A stretch of DNA of 64,000 nucleotides, taken from Hevea brasiliensis. Lineage: Eukaryota; Streptophyta; Magnoliopsida; Malpighiales; Euphorbiaceae. The notes under the pieces are model-generated. The model had not been told where the DNA came from. It ran no database searches and saw nothing but the letters and a program-made list of their open reading frames with translations. Positions 44,256 to 57,207 of the stretch are shown here, in pieces. Position 1 is the stretch's first letter. Each line of letters begins with the position of its first letter. The position numbers and the translations under genes were made by a program. The stretch is taken from positions 99,482,480 to 99,546,479 of the forward strand of contig NC_079499.1 in the NCBI RefSeq assembly GCF_030052815.1. The letters are read 5' to 3'.

Positions 44256-45787
44256 TCAATGCCAGTTCCCAATTTGCTGTGTCTAAGACAGCACAAACTT
44301 CTTGAAGTTTCTATTGAGAGTCAATTTCTTTCTGCAGAACTTGCTTCTATAAGCGATTTTGGCACTTGGATGATTCCTCAATCATTTGTTTATACCTCTC
44401 AAGTTCTTTCTGTAGCAGATTCTGCTGTTCTTCTGCCTTCTCACTGTCTTCTCGTAATTCACAATTTGTAGTGTCCAATGCATCACAAACTTCTCTAAGT
44501 TTCTCTTTAAAGTCAGTTTCCATGTCCCAAGCTTGCTCTTCTAAGCAAAGTTGTTGCCTGGATAAATTCCTCAACCATTTCTTTGTACTGCTGAAGCTCT
44601 TTCTCCATCAAATTCCAGTTTTCCTCAATAGTATCTGCAGCCTTCATTGACAAAGAAGCTGCCTTCCTACGTTATGCGGCCAATTCTGAATTTGCTATGT
44701 CTAAGGCATCACAAAGTTCTCTAATTTTCTCTGAGTTCCTTCTCTGTCTGCAAAGCTTGCTGCTTAAAATGAAGTTGAGACCTGGAAGATTCTTGAAGCG
44801 TTTCCTTGCACCTTTCAAGCTCTTTCTGTGTCAGGAGTTGTTTGTTCTTCAACAAGTTCCAAAGATTCAACTCTCTCCAATAAAGTAGCAGCTTCCGATG
44901 TTCTTCATTGTTATCTTCAAGTGATTTATCCAGAGCAGTGTTCTTCATCTCCAGCTGCCTTATCAAGAGAGAAACATTTTCATCTCTTTCTTTGTCATGG
45001 AGATTCATCTCGGCCTTAGCATTTTTATGTTTCAATTGAGCCTCAGTAAGTTCTGATTTCAAGACTAGCAACATTACTGATGTGTCCTCATTCCGCAATT
45101 CCAGCAGCATTATTACAGAGTGACAATTTTCCAACTCCATCTCTAGCTCTTTTGCTGTTGTTTCTTTGCTCTCTAGTGCAGACTTATAATTATTCAGCTC
45201 TTGATTCAATTTTTCTAGCTTAGAGCTCCACTCCGCTTCTTTGGCTCCAATATTTGCAGGACAATCTTGGTGCATCTGCTCTGCTCTTTTGAGCGTGTTT
45301 TGCAGTTTTGCCAAAGAGGAAGAATTTCCCACTTCCTGAATCTTAGCATCCTGGAGTTCTTTAAGGGATGCCAGCAAATCTTGATTTTCTTGCTCTAGTT
45401 TCCTAGCTCGGTACTCAATTTCTTTGTAAAATGTCTCTTTTGTGCCCAGTGAATGTCTCAGAGCTGCAATTTCTTTGTCCCTCTGAGTAGAGAAGCAGTC
45501 TGTTTGTGACTTTGCATCTTGGAACTGGGTGAAAACATTCTCAAAGCATGATTTAGATTCACAAATTTCAATTTTTAGAATCTTTCTCCTTCTTTCTTCA
45601 TGAGCTAGCACTTGGTTGCACATCTTTAACCCATTTTGAAGATCTTATGAGATTTTGGTCTGAGAATCTAAGCTTGTCTGCAGTGAACAAATCTCATCAA
45701 TAAATGCAGACTTCTCCAGCTCCCACTCCTTCTTGCCTTTTCATGTGCTTCTTCTAGATATTTAACTGCTCTTGCTTCTTCCATTTT
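44256..45787 (-). pseudogene. At4g38062-like gene, inverted middle segment (unit 1, truncated)
   Basis: A 300-codon - strand frame (44721-45623) with MCNQVLAHEERRRK, RDKEIAALRHSLGTKETFYK, KEAEWSSKLEKLNQEL and LELENCHSVIMLLEL, all from the middle of the same family, followed by broken frames to 44256. In a normal gene this would lie downstream of the 5' segment on the same strand. It ends at 45787 where unit 2 begins, so it lacks the part present at 50727-50920. Confidence 0.8.
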
Positions 45788-45883
45788 AATACAACAACTA
45801 TGATTGTGATGGCTCTTTACCCTTGGGCGGTTTTGATTATGATTATCTTTATTTATTTTGAGCTAGGGTCATGATTGATTATG

Positions 45884-45955
45884 TTTATCTATGTGAAACG
45901 TAAACATACAGAAATTCCAGTTAGACAAGTAGAGCACATTAGATTAAACAATCAA
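45884..45955 (+). mobile_element. Short RTE LINE tail fragment (unit 2)
   Basis: Reads VKRKHTEIPVRQVEHIRLN; duplicate of the piece at 40960-41035. Confidence 0.6.
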
Positions 45956-48819
45956 TCTATTATAATAGACTAGAGAGATTAGAGATTTTAATATATTCTT
46001 TATGATCGGACTAGATAATAGTTGAAACGGTCATTATTTTTTAAATGTAAGAGAAATAAGGTAAACTGATAATTTTACTATCTTTTTTTAAGCTGAAAAC
46101 CTATTATAATAGATTAGAGAGATTTTATAAAATAAAATTAAAGTTTATAAATTTTTTAATAATAAGTTAAAATTAAAGAACAAAAATAAAATATGAAACA
46201 AAATTCAACATCTAAAAATAACCCATTTCTATATTGTTTATAAAGGATAAGATGAGAACTTAGTAACTCATCTTTATTTATTATAATTTATTAATTTATA
46301 TATCATCTTAATTAAATTTTAATGAAATTTTACTAAAAAATATCAAAACAATGCAAACATATTCTTGTTACAATAAACTTAAAGTTGAATAATTAAATTA
46401 TATATAATAATAATCAACACAATTTTCAATAAAGATTAAAATAATTTAATTAAAATTAGAATGAAATCCATCAATCAATGACTATAAGAATTATGCACAA
46501 AGGAAATGATAAAAATTAATTTCAGAAATTATAAATTTATTTTTATAAGTTATGTAAACAACATTTCATCCTCATCATAATTATTACCATATTCTCCTTT
46601 ATTTATATACCATTATATGGAGGCAACTTTAGTATTTGATAATTTAATAATTTACATTTTAAAATAAATATAATATTAAAATTTAAAGTTATTATATTAC
46701 TTTTAATATTATTTTTTTATAATTTTGAGACAGGACCTACGCTGAAAAAAGCCTGGGGGAGATAGGGACGCGTATGGTATCCAATTCAAGCGCGGGTAGC
46801 CTCTTCCTCCCTCTGTCGTTTACTCCATGAGAACTGATGGAATAGAAGCCTCTTCTCTCTCTCACACATACAAACAGAACTTTGGATATTTTATGACATA
46901 TCGTACCACTCTCAACAAGATGTGGCGTGTACATCTCCTATGTCATTTCTGTCCGCGCACCAACATCATCCATATTCAACGCCTTCCCAGCCCTTCCTTT
47001 CTCTTCCACCATTTATTTCCCCCCCCCTTTTTTTTTTTTTTAATTATAAAGAATGAGAGTTATTTAAATTCCATATAATCCCTAATAAGATGAATTATTA
47101 GAAAATGTATCATTTTCTTCTATTACACTTCTAAGCAGAATTAATATTTAATTATTATATTAATACGAGGAGTCAAATTAAAATGAGATAAAATTATTTC
47201 ATCAAGTTAATCATCAGGTTACCATACTTGTGATTACCATTTATTTTCTTACATCACAAGTTGAAATCCTTAGATATATATCAATTTAATTCAATGACAA
47301 AAAATATACCACTCACGAACAGAATTAGGCTTGAATCTCTATTCTCTTTTACTCAAAAAAGTTGTTATCTATTTCTTTTATTTTCAATAGAAATTAAAAT
47401 TGAAGAAGAAAGAGCTTAAAACTTGGAAGCCTGGCCAACGCTGGGCCATGATCACCCTGACAAGCTAAGCCCAACCCAAATTCCACTCTGAGAATCCGCT
47501 TTCTCAGTTCTTTTGTTTTCCCTCTTCTTTATCTGTCTGTCTCCATTTCACTTCTTCAACAATGGAACCAAGAAATAACTACTCCTTTTACATGGCGTAT
47601 CTGTAAATCCGTTAACAGGTACATTTCTTAGTGTGTCTCTTCTTTTGTATTTTCGCCGTTTGGTTGCTGGCTTTGCCGGAAAGGGAAGGAAAACCTAGAG
47701 CTTTTCTTGGAAATCCACTTCGAAGTTCTTTTCTTTTTCTCGGAAAATTGAAACACGGAGCATTTGGTTATAATGGACTATTTCATTATTTGTCAGTCTT
47801 GCTTCTTTTCGAATACATAATTCTGGGGGTTTTCTTGTTTTGCTGTTTTTTTTTTTCTTTACGTTGTATGTTTTAACTTGGCCCATGCTTAATTGCTCAG
47901 AAACTAGGGGAAAAAAGATAAGAAAAATGAGATCTTTTATACTTTCTTGGCTAATTAATTGTCCTTACTCGGCAGTCATAGATTCAAGAATTTGGTTTCA
48001 TCCTTGTTTAAGTTCCTTAAATTTTCTCGGCAACCAAACATGTTATTAATGAAACTTTTTTATGTATCTGGTTCCAAGTTCTGTGTTAGTTGGGATTTGC
48101 TTTGTTATTAAAGGTTTTAAATGGTCATAATAACAGCATTGAAACACTAAGAATGAACAGCAGATTATAATATATTTACATTCATGTTCTAGGCTTGCTT
48201 ATGCTTGCTTTAATTATACGTTTTCAATTTAATAATGTCTAGAAAATAATTTATCTATTTTTCTCCATTAAATGTTGACCAAAATATTAGAAGAGTAGGT
48301 ACATAGGTAGAGAATTTTGTTCTTGTTGTTATTGTGTGAGTGCATGGGCCCTATAACCCAAATATTTAGGCCAATTAGAAGCCTAACGTTGAGTATTTGG
48401 GCGGTTCCAGGAGTTTGAAATTGATTTTCATGTCATGGCTTTGAAATTGTATGAGTAAATTGAGATGTGTTCATTCTTTATTTATTTTTTTATTTTTTTA
48501 TTTTTGACCAATTTCAATGACATGGGTTGTTAGTATTTTAAACTGTTCATTTGTTCTAAAATCTACACTTTTTTAAGAAATACTGTTATGAAAGCAAAAG
48601 CATTATCATGGTTTTGTAATTATCACAGGAATCAGGAATGCTGACATATTATATTGAGAAACTTTACTGGTCAATTGTTTATTGAAACCACTGGTGTATA
48701 TCAGTAATGTTTGTTATCACCTGTTAACTGATAACTAAGTTTTGAAAAAACTTCTATTTGTTATCTGAAATTTTTTGGCTTGGAAACTGTCATTGTTTTG
48801 AAACAAACTCCAAAGGAAA

Positions 48820-49180
48820 ATGGATAGCATCTGTGAAGAGCTAGATGAAGCTAAAGCTGAGATTGAGAAGCTCAGGTAGACTTTATATGCAAAGCAGAGC
48901 TGTTGGAAAATTTGAAGAAAGCTCACCACGAGCAAATCATTCAAATTCAACAAGCAAATTCTAAAATTAAGAAGCAGACCCAAGATCTCATTGAAAAGGC
49001 AGAGGAGATTACTGTAGTAAGACAAATGCATGAAGATCTTCAATGCAGTTTGAATGAAAAGGCCACCATCAGATGTCTGAGCTCCTCAAATGATAAGCTT
49101 AGAGTTGATTGTGAAGACAAGCATTGGAAATGGGAGGAGGAAAGATGTGGGTTGTTGTTGGCTCTAGATGGGGCAAATAT
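48820..49180 (+). pseudogene. At4g38062-like coiled-coil gene, 5' segment (unit 2)
   Basis: Same as 43896-44255. Here the frame after the first frame change is open for 108 codons (48903-49229), longer than in unit 1, where a stop interrupts it. It still has the early frameshift after EIEKLR and still runs into inverted sequence at about 49180. A transcript from this start would be truncated and antisense to the family after that point. Confidence 0.8.
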
Positions 49181-50920
49181 CAATGCCAGTTCCCAATTTG
49201 CTGTGTCTAAGGCAGCACAAACTTCTTGAAGTTTCTATTGAGAGTCAATTTCTTTCTGCAGAACTTGCTTCTGTAAGCGATTTTGGCACTTGGATGATTC
49301 CTCAATCATTTGTTTATACCTCTTAAGTTCTTTCTGTAGCAGATTCTGCTGTTCTTCTGCCTTCTCACTCTCGTCTCGTAATTCACAATTTGTAGTGTCA
49401 CTGTCCAATGCATCACAAACTTCTCTAAGTTTCTCTTTAAAGTCAGTTTCCATGTCCCAAGCTTGCTCTTCTAAGCAAAGTTGTTGCCTGGATAAATTCC
49501 TCAACCATTTCTTTGTACTGCTGAAGCTCTTTCTCCATCAAATTCCAGTTTTCCTCAATAGTATCTGCAGCCTTCATTGACAAAGAAGCTGCCTTCCTAC
49601 GTTATGTGGCCAATTCTGAATTTGCTATGTCTAAGGCATCACAAAGTTCTCTAATTTTCTCTTTGAGTTCCTTCTCTTTCTGCAAAGCTTGCTCCTTAAA
49701 ATGAAGTTGAGACCTGGAAGATTCTTGAAGCGTTTCCTTGCACCTTTCAAGCTCTTTCTGTGTCAGGAGTTGTTGTTCTTCAACAAGTTCCAAAGATTCA
49801 ACTCTCTCCAATAAAGTAGCAGCTTCCGATGTTCTTCCTTGTTATCTTCGAGTGATTTATCCAGAGCAGTGTTCTTCATCTCCAGCTGCCTTAGCAAGAG
49901 AGAAACATTTTCATCTCTTTCTTTGTCATGGAGATTCATCTCGGCCTTAGCATTTTTATGTTTCAATTGAGCCTCAGTAAGTTCTGATTTCAAGACTGGC
50001 AACATTACTGATGCCTCCTCATTCTGCAATTCCAGCAGCATTATTACAGAGTGACAATTTTCCAACTCCATCTCTAGCTCTTTTGCTGTTGTTTCTTTGC
50101 TCTCTAGTGCAGACTTATAATTATTCAGCTCTTGATTCAATTTTTCTAGCTTAGAGCTCCACTCCGCTTCTTTGGCTCCAATATTTGCAGGACAATCTTG
50201 GTGCATCTGCTCCGCTCTTTTGAGCTTGTTTCGCAGTTTTGCCAAAGAAGAAGAATTTCCCACTTCCTGAATCTTAGCATCCTGGAGTTCTTTAAGGGAT
50301 TTAAGGGATGCCAGCAAATCTTGATTTTCTTGCTCTAGTTTCCTAGCTTGGTACTCAATTTCTTTGTAAAATGTCTCTTTTGTGCCCAGTGAATGTCTCA
50401 GAGCTGCAATTTCTTTGTCCCTCTGAGTAGAGAAGCAGTCTGTTTGTGACTTTGCATCTTGGAACTGGGTGAAAACATTCTCAAAGCATGCTTTAGATTC
50501 ACAAATTTCAATTTTTAGAATCTTTCTCCTTCTTTCTTCATGAGCTAGCACTTGGTTCCACATCTTTAACCCATTTTGAAGATCTTACGAGATTTTGGTC
50601 TGAGAATCTACTTGTCTGCAGTGAACAAATCTCATCAATAAATGCAGACTTCTCCAGCTCCCACTCCTTCTTGCCTTTTCATGTGCTTCTTCTAGATATT
50701 TAAACTGCTCTTGCTTCCATTTTAATTACCTTCAAGTGTCCTATTCTCGTCCTCTAATTTTACAAGCATATCATCTCTTTCTCTTAGTTCTTTGAATGCT
50801 TTGGCCTTTTTCTCTGATTCCAAGCACTTCACCTGTGAAGCTGATAGAAGCCCTTTAAGACCATCAGTCTCTGCCATAAATACATTAATTTTTTGTTCTT
50901 GATCTATGTTTTTGTAAAGG
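49181..50920 (-). pseudogene. At4g38062-like gene, inverted middle segment (unit 2, complete)
   Basis: On the - strand it starts near 50920 with NIDQEQKINVFMAE, continues with KALRERDD-type coiled coil, KWKQEQFKYLEEAHEK, then a 266-codon frame (49763-50563), and ends near 49200 with LQEVCAALDTANWELA. This is the exact middle of the family, lying between the 5' segment and the 3' segment but on the wrong strand. Several stops and frame changes are present. Confidence 0.8.
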
Positions 50921-51568
50921 ACATTCAGTTGAATTCGAATTGTGGATATGGAAATCTATTGCTCAACGCTTAAATGATGACCTTGAAGAAAAATCAGGCA
51001 TTGTGGAAAGAATTAGAAGCTTCACTTCTAGCACAAGTAGAAGTTGGAGAAGCCTTTAAGCAAGAGCTCAAAACAAGAGAGTCAAAAGCTAGAATGGAGG
51101 CAGTCATGTCCTTTGAGTCAGAGAAAGAGGGTTTTCTCTGAACCATGAGAGAAAAAGACATGGAAATTGAAGAAAAGAAGTTGATGATTATGGAGCTGGA
51201 CGATTACATCTGTTCTATGCAACAGAAACTGGAGATTGAAGCTGCACTTGAAGCAAAATAGGTGGAAGTGAAGAAATTAATGAATCAAATGGATAATTTA
51301 TTGGGTTTTTATTGGGGCACTTAACGACAAGATCAGTCAGTTCTCCAACGAAGATGTGCAACTGGTTCGAACCTCGGAAAGGATAGTGCAGTCTCTTAAT
51401 GATGATGAAATTTTCAAGTCTGTGGAAGAGGTTGAGAATACCAATCCTTCACCCACAACAAAGAAATTTCAGGATGTTCTTGGAGGTAGATCACCATTTC
51501 GAGTGCTCAACTACGAACTGGGGAGGGAGATAAGCTTTTTACTCCGCATCTTGTCTATGGTATATTAA
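50921..51568 (+). pseudogene. At4g38062-like gene, 3' segment
   Basis: On + it reads VEFELWIWKSIAQRLNDDL, then after a frame change ASLLAQVEVGEAFKQEL and SFESEKEGFL, further stops, and in a 70-codon frame (51356-51568) the family's C-terminal RSPFR box. Order and orientation fit the 5' segment, not the inverted middle. Only one copy exists, next to unit 2. Confidence 0.8.
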
Positions 51569-51649
51569 TCTTCCCTAAACATGTTTTTATTTTTAATTTA
51601 TTTATTTCCAATTATTGCCATGCAATTTTTAAGCATGGAGATTTGTTAC

Positions 51650-52370
51650 TAAGACATAAAGAAGCCTATCTTTTCATTGGAATTGGATTCACAAAGGTCA
51701 AATGCTTTGTGAAGCTCACTTTCTTTAGTGTGTATAATTAAGTCTTTTCTTTTCATTTTGTTCATCCAAATCCAAGAGTTTCCCTTTCATTTGCATCTCA
51801 AGTCTCAACTGCAATGGCCCCTGGAATTGGATTTAGAAAGTTATATTGGTCTTTTTCCTCTTAGATAAAATTGGAGCTCAGTTAGGAGTGTGTAATGGGT
51901 TAGTTTGGCTTTGAATCAAACCAACAAGGAAAAACCAAATTGAACTAAAATATGGAGAAAGCCAAATTGAACTAAGGTTCAGTTCACGGGTTTTCTACTC
52001 AACAATACAGGGAAAATCCTTCAACTAACAATCGCTGCAAATCAGCAATATAAATCACTCATTTTTATCAAAAGAATAGCAATACAGCAGAATAAAATCA
52101 CAGAAATACATTTGCAAATTTTCCAGAAACACAAAATCAAAAGAACAATCAAACTAGTAGTTATAGAAGGGTAAATTTCACCTATGGTAATGAACTTTAA
52201 GGCTTGGAAATAGTATGGTACATAATTTCAATTTTTAACTTAAAACCCCCTAAACTATACTGAGATCCCATTGTATTTAGTATTTTGACCTTCGTGAAAA
52301 CACTAGCTTTTGATGACATAGTATTTATACTAGTTTTTAGAGGTTAATAGAATGATTCATTAAAAGTTAC
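51650..52370. repeat. Diverged direct repeat, left copy (downstream of pseudogene)
   Basis: Matches 53850-54500 (shared phrases such as AGCCTATCTTTTCAT, TTTCATTTTGTTCATC, CTTTAGGCTTGG) with substitutions and indels. Interrupted at its right end by the solo LTR. Confidence 0.75.
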
Positions 52371-52820
52371 TGTTATGGATGCATTTGTAGGGAGGCAATA
52401 CCGGCGTCGTGGGGTTCATAGAATCTAACGTTGATATGGCAATTTATTCCTTAATAATGTCTTTATAATATTCCTAAATAATGTCTTTACAATATTCCTA
52501 TTTTAGTTTAAGTTATTTCCTTTCAGAATTGTAAGTCCTTTTATTATCAGATCTTCTATTCTATTCTCTCTTTTGTTGTTTAAGGCTCTCTTATATAAGA
52601 GGCCACTTTCATTCAATAAAAGGGAAGCAGATTAATTACAATTTCATTGAGGTTTGAGGCTCTTCATGAGGTAATAGGGCTCCCTCCAACGAGTCCTAAC
52701 ATTCTGTCAACATAGGCTCCTCATGTGGGAGAAATCGCTACAAAGGGAAGGATTCGGCCCTTGAAGAAGATTTTGTAGTAAATCGTCCTGTGACTCGATC
52801 CCAAACTAGAGAATATAACA
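52371..52820 (+). mobile_element. Solo LTR (450 bp) with 5 bp target duplication
   Basis: Starts TGTTATGG, ends ATATAACA, and is flanked by GTTAC at 52366-52370 and 52821-52825. Inside are a TATA box (CTTATATAAGAGG near 52590) and a poly(A) signal (AATAAAAG near 52616) at the right spacing for an LTR. The paralogous repeat at about 54490 has the uninterrupted site (AAAAGTTACACTTTTTTAC), so the insertion followed that duplication. Superfamily not determined. Confidence 0.75.
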
Positions 52821-53019
52821 GTTACATTTCCTAATTTTTAGAGGTTAAAGAGAGCCTTAACAAGTACATTTTAGATGCAAGGGATAAGCCAATTAATCTC
52901 ACTTTTAGAGATGATTAGATCTAAACTAATGAAATGGTCCTTAAAGAAGAAGGAAGATATTAGATCCAAGCCAATTTATTTTACACAATTTTATACCTTT
53001 TTACATTTTATAGGGTAAA

Positions 53020-53800
53020 AGAACCAAAGTTGTAAGTACCTGGACAAGAACTTAAGAACTTAAGGACAGGTATAGGTTATTTTAATGGCATATCAAAGTC
53101 AATCTATTTAAATCTAATTGAGTTTGTGTCATGTTAGCATCAATTTTGAATTATATTCAATATTGGAGGCTTTTGGGACAGAATCAAGATTGATATAAAT
53201 TGATGTATTTACTAAATAGATGTTATTTTTAATTGAATTAACTTTAATTTCCGTTTTGCGGGGTATGCAGATAAAGACAGTCAAATGAAGATTAATGATC
53301 TATTTTGAGTTTCTAGTTGTTGATTTTGTGATTGATCTATTTTTGGATGTTAGTTGATTTGGATTTGAACCGAGTAATACGGTTTGATTTCTCAATAAAA
53401 AAAGTTTGCAGAGTGTAGCGCAAGGCTTTTTGCATTTATAGGGTAAAAGAACCAAAATTGCAAGTACCTCAACAAGATAAGGATAGGTAAAGGTTATTTT
53501 AACATATAACAAACTGGTATATTGAATTAATATTAATTTACATTTTGCAGGGTATGCAGATAGCGACAAAGTTAACTAAAGATCGATGATCTATTTTGAG
53601 TTTTTAGTTGATTTTTTGAATATTTATTTTTGGATATTAGTTTATTCAAATTTGAACCGAGTAATATGGTTTGATTTTTCAATAAAAAAAGGTTTTGCAT
53701 AGTGTAGCGGCAGAAATTGAACCTGGGTTTTGAATTATATTCACTACTGCAGTCATTTGGGACAAAAATTGAATCATGTGTGTAGCATAATAGCACAATG
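53020..53800. repeat. Degenerate tandem repeat, period about 290 bp
   Basis: The block with GGGTATGCAGATA, GATCTATTTTGAGTTT, TTTGAACCGAGTAATA and GAGTGTAGCG-type text occurs at about 53257-53420 and again at about 53548-53712. TAGGGTAAAAGAACCAAA occurs near 53010 and 53440. No coding capacity. Confidence 0.65.
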
Positions 53801-53849
53801 TTTAATGGATAAAGTTTTCATTTGCACCATTATCAGGATTAATATATAA

Positions 53850-54500
53850 CAAACTGGATAAAGCCTATCTTTTCATCGGAATTGGATTCACAAATGTCAA
53901 ATGCTTTTAGAAGCTCACTTTCTTTAGGGTGTATAATTTAAGTCCTTTCTTTTCATTTTGTTCATCGAAATCCAAGAGTTTTCCTTTCCTTTGAATCTCA
54001 AGTCTCAACTTCAATGGCCCTTGGAATTGGATTCACAAAGGTATTTTAGTCTTTCTTCCTTTTCTCACAATGGTCATTCAGTTTTTCTTGTTGAATTCTT
54101 TAGATAAAATTGGAGCTTAGTTAGGTGTGTGCAATCGGTTAATTCAATTCCGAAATTGAAATAAAAAGGAAAAATCAAAATTCATAATTATGAAAACTGA
54201 ATTGAATTAAAATTTTACCTAGGTACATGAAAAGAACAATCAAACTAGGTAATTATAGAAGGGTAAATTTCACTTATAGTACATAAACTTTAGGCTTGGC
54301 AACAAAATGGTATATGAATTTTAATTTTTAACTTAAAATCTCCAAAACTACACTAAGAACCTATTGACAATAACTTTTAAGGTAACGTTTAGTATTTTGT
54401 ATTAGCTTATATACTATTTGATGATATAATACACTATCTCTCTTATTTATATTAACATAGTATTTATAAGTTGGAGTGATTCATAAAAAGTTACACTTTT
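53850..54500. repeat. Diverged direct repeat, right copy
   Basis: Partner of 51650-52370, carrying the empty target site of the solo LTR. Confidence 0.75.
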
Positions 54501-55419
54501 TTACTTTTAGACGTTAAAAAAACATTTTGACTAGAACAATAAAAAGATATCACTATTTTTACATTTAATCGCTATTTAATGCTGTTATTAACTTTAAAGT
54601 TCATGTACCATAGATAAAATTTACCTAACTATACGTAATATGAGAGATTAGTTTAATTGATTTGCTTAATATTCTTAAATTTATATAGATTTCAATTTAA
54701 ATATAAAATCTATATTATATTTAATATTCCAAATTTACTTGAAGGGAGTTTTTACTATATGTTTTATAAAATAAATTTTACTTTGTCAATAACTACCATA
54801 TTATAAGCTGCTTTCTGGGCTTCACAAGCTCATCATTCGCCTTGACAGCCCAACAATGGCCTTCTCCAAGCTCAACAAAGGCCATATTCTTCATCTCTTC
54901 ATCATTGATGGCCTTTGATTGCTTGTATCCTCTGCTATAAAAAGACATTGTTATTTACAAGAACACGAGATGAAACTCAAAATTATCACATAAAATTATT
55001 TTCGACTTTATGATTGCTATAAGGCTACCCTAGAGGCTAGCATCCATTAGTTAAAGTGCAAGAATTTTTTAAAAGAAAAAAGGAAAAATTTTCACTCAAA
55101 TCTAAATTCATTGGCTAAAGCTGGTGATGCTTAAATAATTTGACTTGAATCCACCCGCAAACAGACCAGACCTGAGATAACCTAAAATCAGCCAAACTCA
55201 AATGAGATGAACCCAAAGGCATACTTGTCTGTCACCTCTATGCTCAAACAAACATTCCCTTAAACATTGTAAGAAAATTTGATCATCAATGAATAATGTG
55301 GTACACTTGCAACATAAAATTTGCTTGTAAATTTCTAAACATCACAGCAACACCATCTCCTTCACAAATCAGCCTGATTTGAAAACTATGAGATGATATT
55401 TATATAACTAACAAAAAGT

Positions 55420-56625
55420 TCAATTCTTCATGCTCCTGCTAGAAGAATCAGACTTGTGGGAAAATTCTGATAGTCCTTGCCTCAACGCTCCAAGATTTAC
55501 CCCATTACCAACCAAGATGCTAGTTACACCAAATTTTGATGTCTGTGAAATCCAACATGGGAATTAGATAAATTACAAGAAACTTGTTCCTAGATGAGAT
55601 TCTAGCATCTAATGATTCTTAATTGTTGTAGCTTAAAAGCATATTAAGAATATTTTCTGCATTTATTAGCATTTAGGACATTTGAAAAAATGGATCAAAA
55701 GGAAATATTTTCTTAGTAAAAAGAAAAATTAAGTCATTTTTAAGGAAAATGACTTTCAGTTTACAAAAGAGGAAGTCATTTTCCCTTTTTTAAATTTTGA
55801 TCTTATTAAAATGTAAAAATATTTATTTTTTATATACAAATTATTTTTCATAAAATAAACAGAGTTTAAGTAATTAAAAAAATGAAGATATGGAGATAGA
55901 GAAAATTTACAGCTTCAATGTTCCTATCCTCATCATCAAAGAAAAGCATTGAACTAAAAGGCAATCCAGTCCTCCTATGGATCCTCTGAAAATGCTCAGT
56001 TTTGTTAGTCCAGCTGGAGAAAATTTCCTGCGTGATCAACCCTATAACACAGTTACTTGGATGGCAATAGAGAGTGAACAAATAATTTATCAAAACTTGA
56101 GTTGAAACTCCCTAAAGTTTCAAATCTATCTATCTATCTATATATATAATAAAATAAGGAGGTATTTCCATAAAAATGACATGTAGCACTTTTCTTGAAA
56201 AACTTGTCTCATGTTACTTTCCATAAATACTTTCTTTTATATTATTATTATTTAATTTTTTTAATTTCTCTTTTAATTATCATTATTATTTACAATATTA
56301 CTTTAATATTTATGATTTAAATTATTATTTCTTTTAAATTTTAATTTTAAAAATTAAGACCTTTTATAGTTAAATGTAATATTTAAAAATTATTTATATA
56401 ATTTTATAAATACTAATTATTATTTAATTTTTTATTTCTTTTTTAATTATCATTATTATTTATAATACTACCTTAATATTAATGATTTAAATTATTATTT
56501 TTTTAAATTTTATTTTTAAAAATTAAAACCTTTTATGATTAAATGCAATAGTTAAAAATTATTTATATTATTTTTTTATAAATTCATTTACACAAAAATA
56601 TTATTTATCACATGTTACCCTCTAT

Positions 56626-56682
<57 letters not shown>

Positions 56683-56855
56683 TATAATAATAATAATAAT
56701 GATAAAAAAAAGTCATTGAGTGATAATAATTTAAATAAAATTGACTATAAATTTGTGATCTCATAATCAATTATAAATATTTTCATTTATACTAATTATT
56801 ATTTAATTTTTTTATTTATCTTTAAATTATCATTATTTTTTACAATACTACCTTA

Positions 56856-56888
<33 letters not shown>

Positions 56889-57151
56889 TTCTTTAAAATT
56901 TAATTTTTAAAAATAATAATTTATATTATTTTAAAAATACTAATTATTATTTAATTTTTTTATTTCCCTTTTAATTATCATTATTATTTATAATACTACT
57001 TTAACATTTATGATTTAAATTATTATTTTCTTTAAAATTTGATTTTTAAAAATTAAGACATTTTATGATCAAATGAAATATTTAAAAATTATTTATATTA
57101 TTTTTTATACATTCATTTATGTAAAAATATTATTTGTCACATATTACCCTC

Positions 57152-57207
<56 letters not shown>

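Larger units (their letters stand above)
40866..45787 (+). repeat. Tandem duplication, unit 1 (about 4.92 kb)
   Basis: Direct repeat of 45788-50726. Each unit begins AATACAACAACTATG and ends in CCATTTTAA. Copies differ by scattered substitutions and small indels. Each holds a LINE scrap, AT-rich DNA, a promoter-like region, the 5' end of an At4g38062-like gene (+) and its inverted middle part (-). The bases AATACAAC are shared by the left edge and the central joint. Confidence 0.95.
45788..50726 (+). repeat. Tandem duplication, unit 2 (about 4.94 kb)
   Basis: Second copy of 40866-45787 with the same order of parts. At its right end the gene sequence continues past 50726 without a break, so the duplicated interval ended inside the inverted middle segment. 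Confidence 0.95.

Noticed and set aside
56120..56180. Possible Helitron 5' end (TCTATATATATAATAAAATAAGG)
   Set aside because: No matching CTRR end with a hairpin could be located, so the call would rest on AT-rich resemblance alone.
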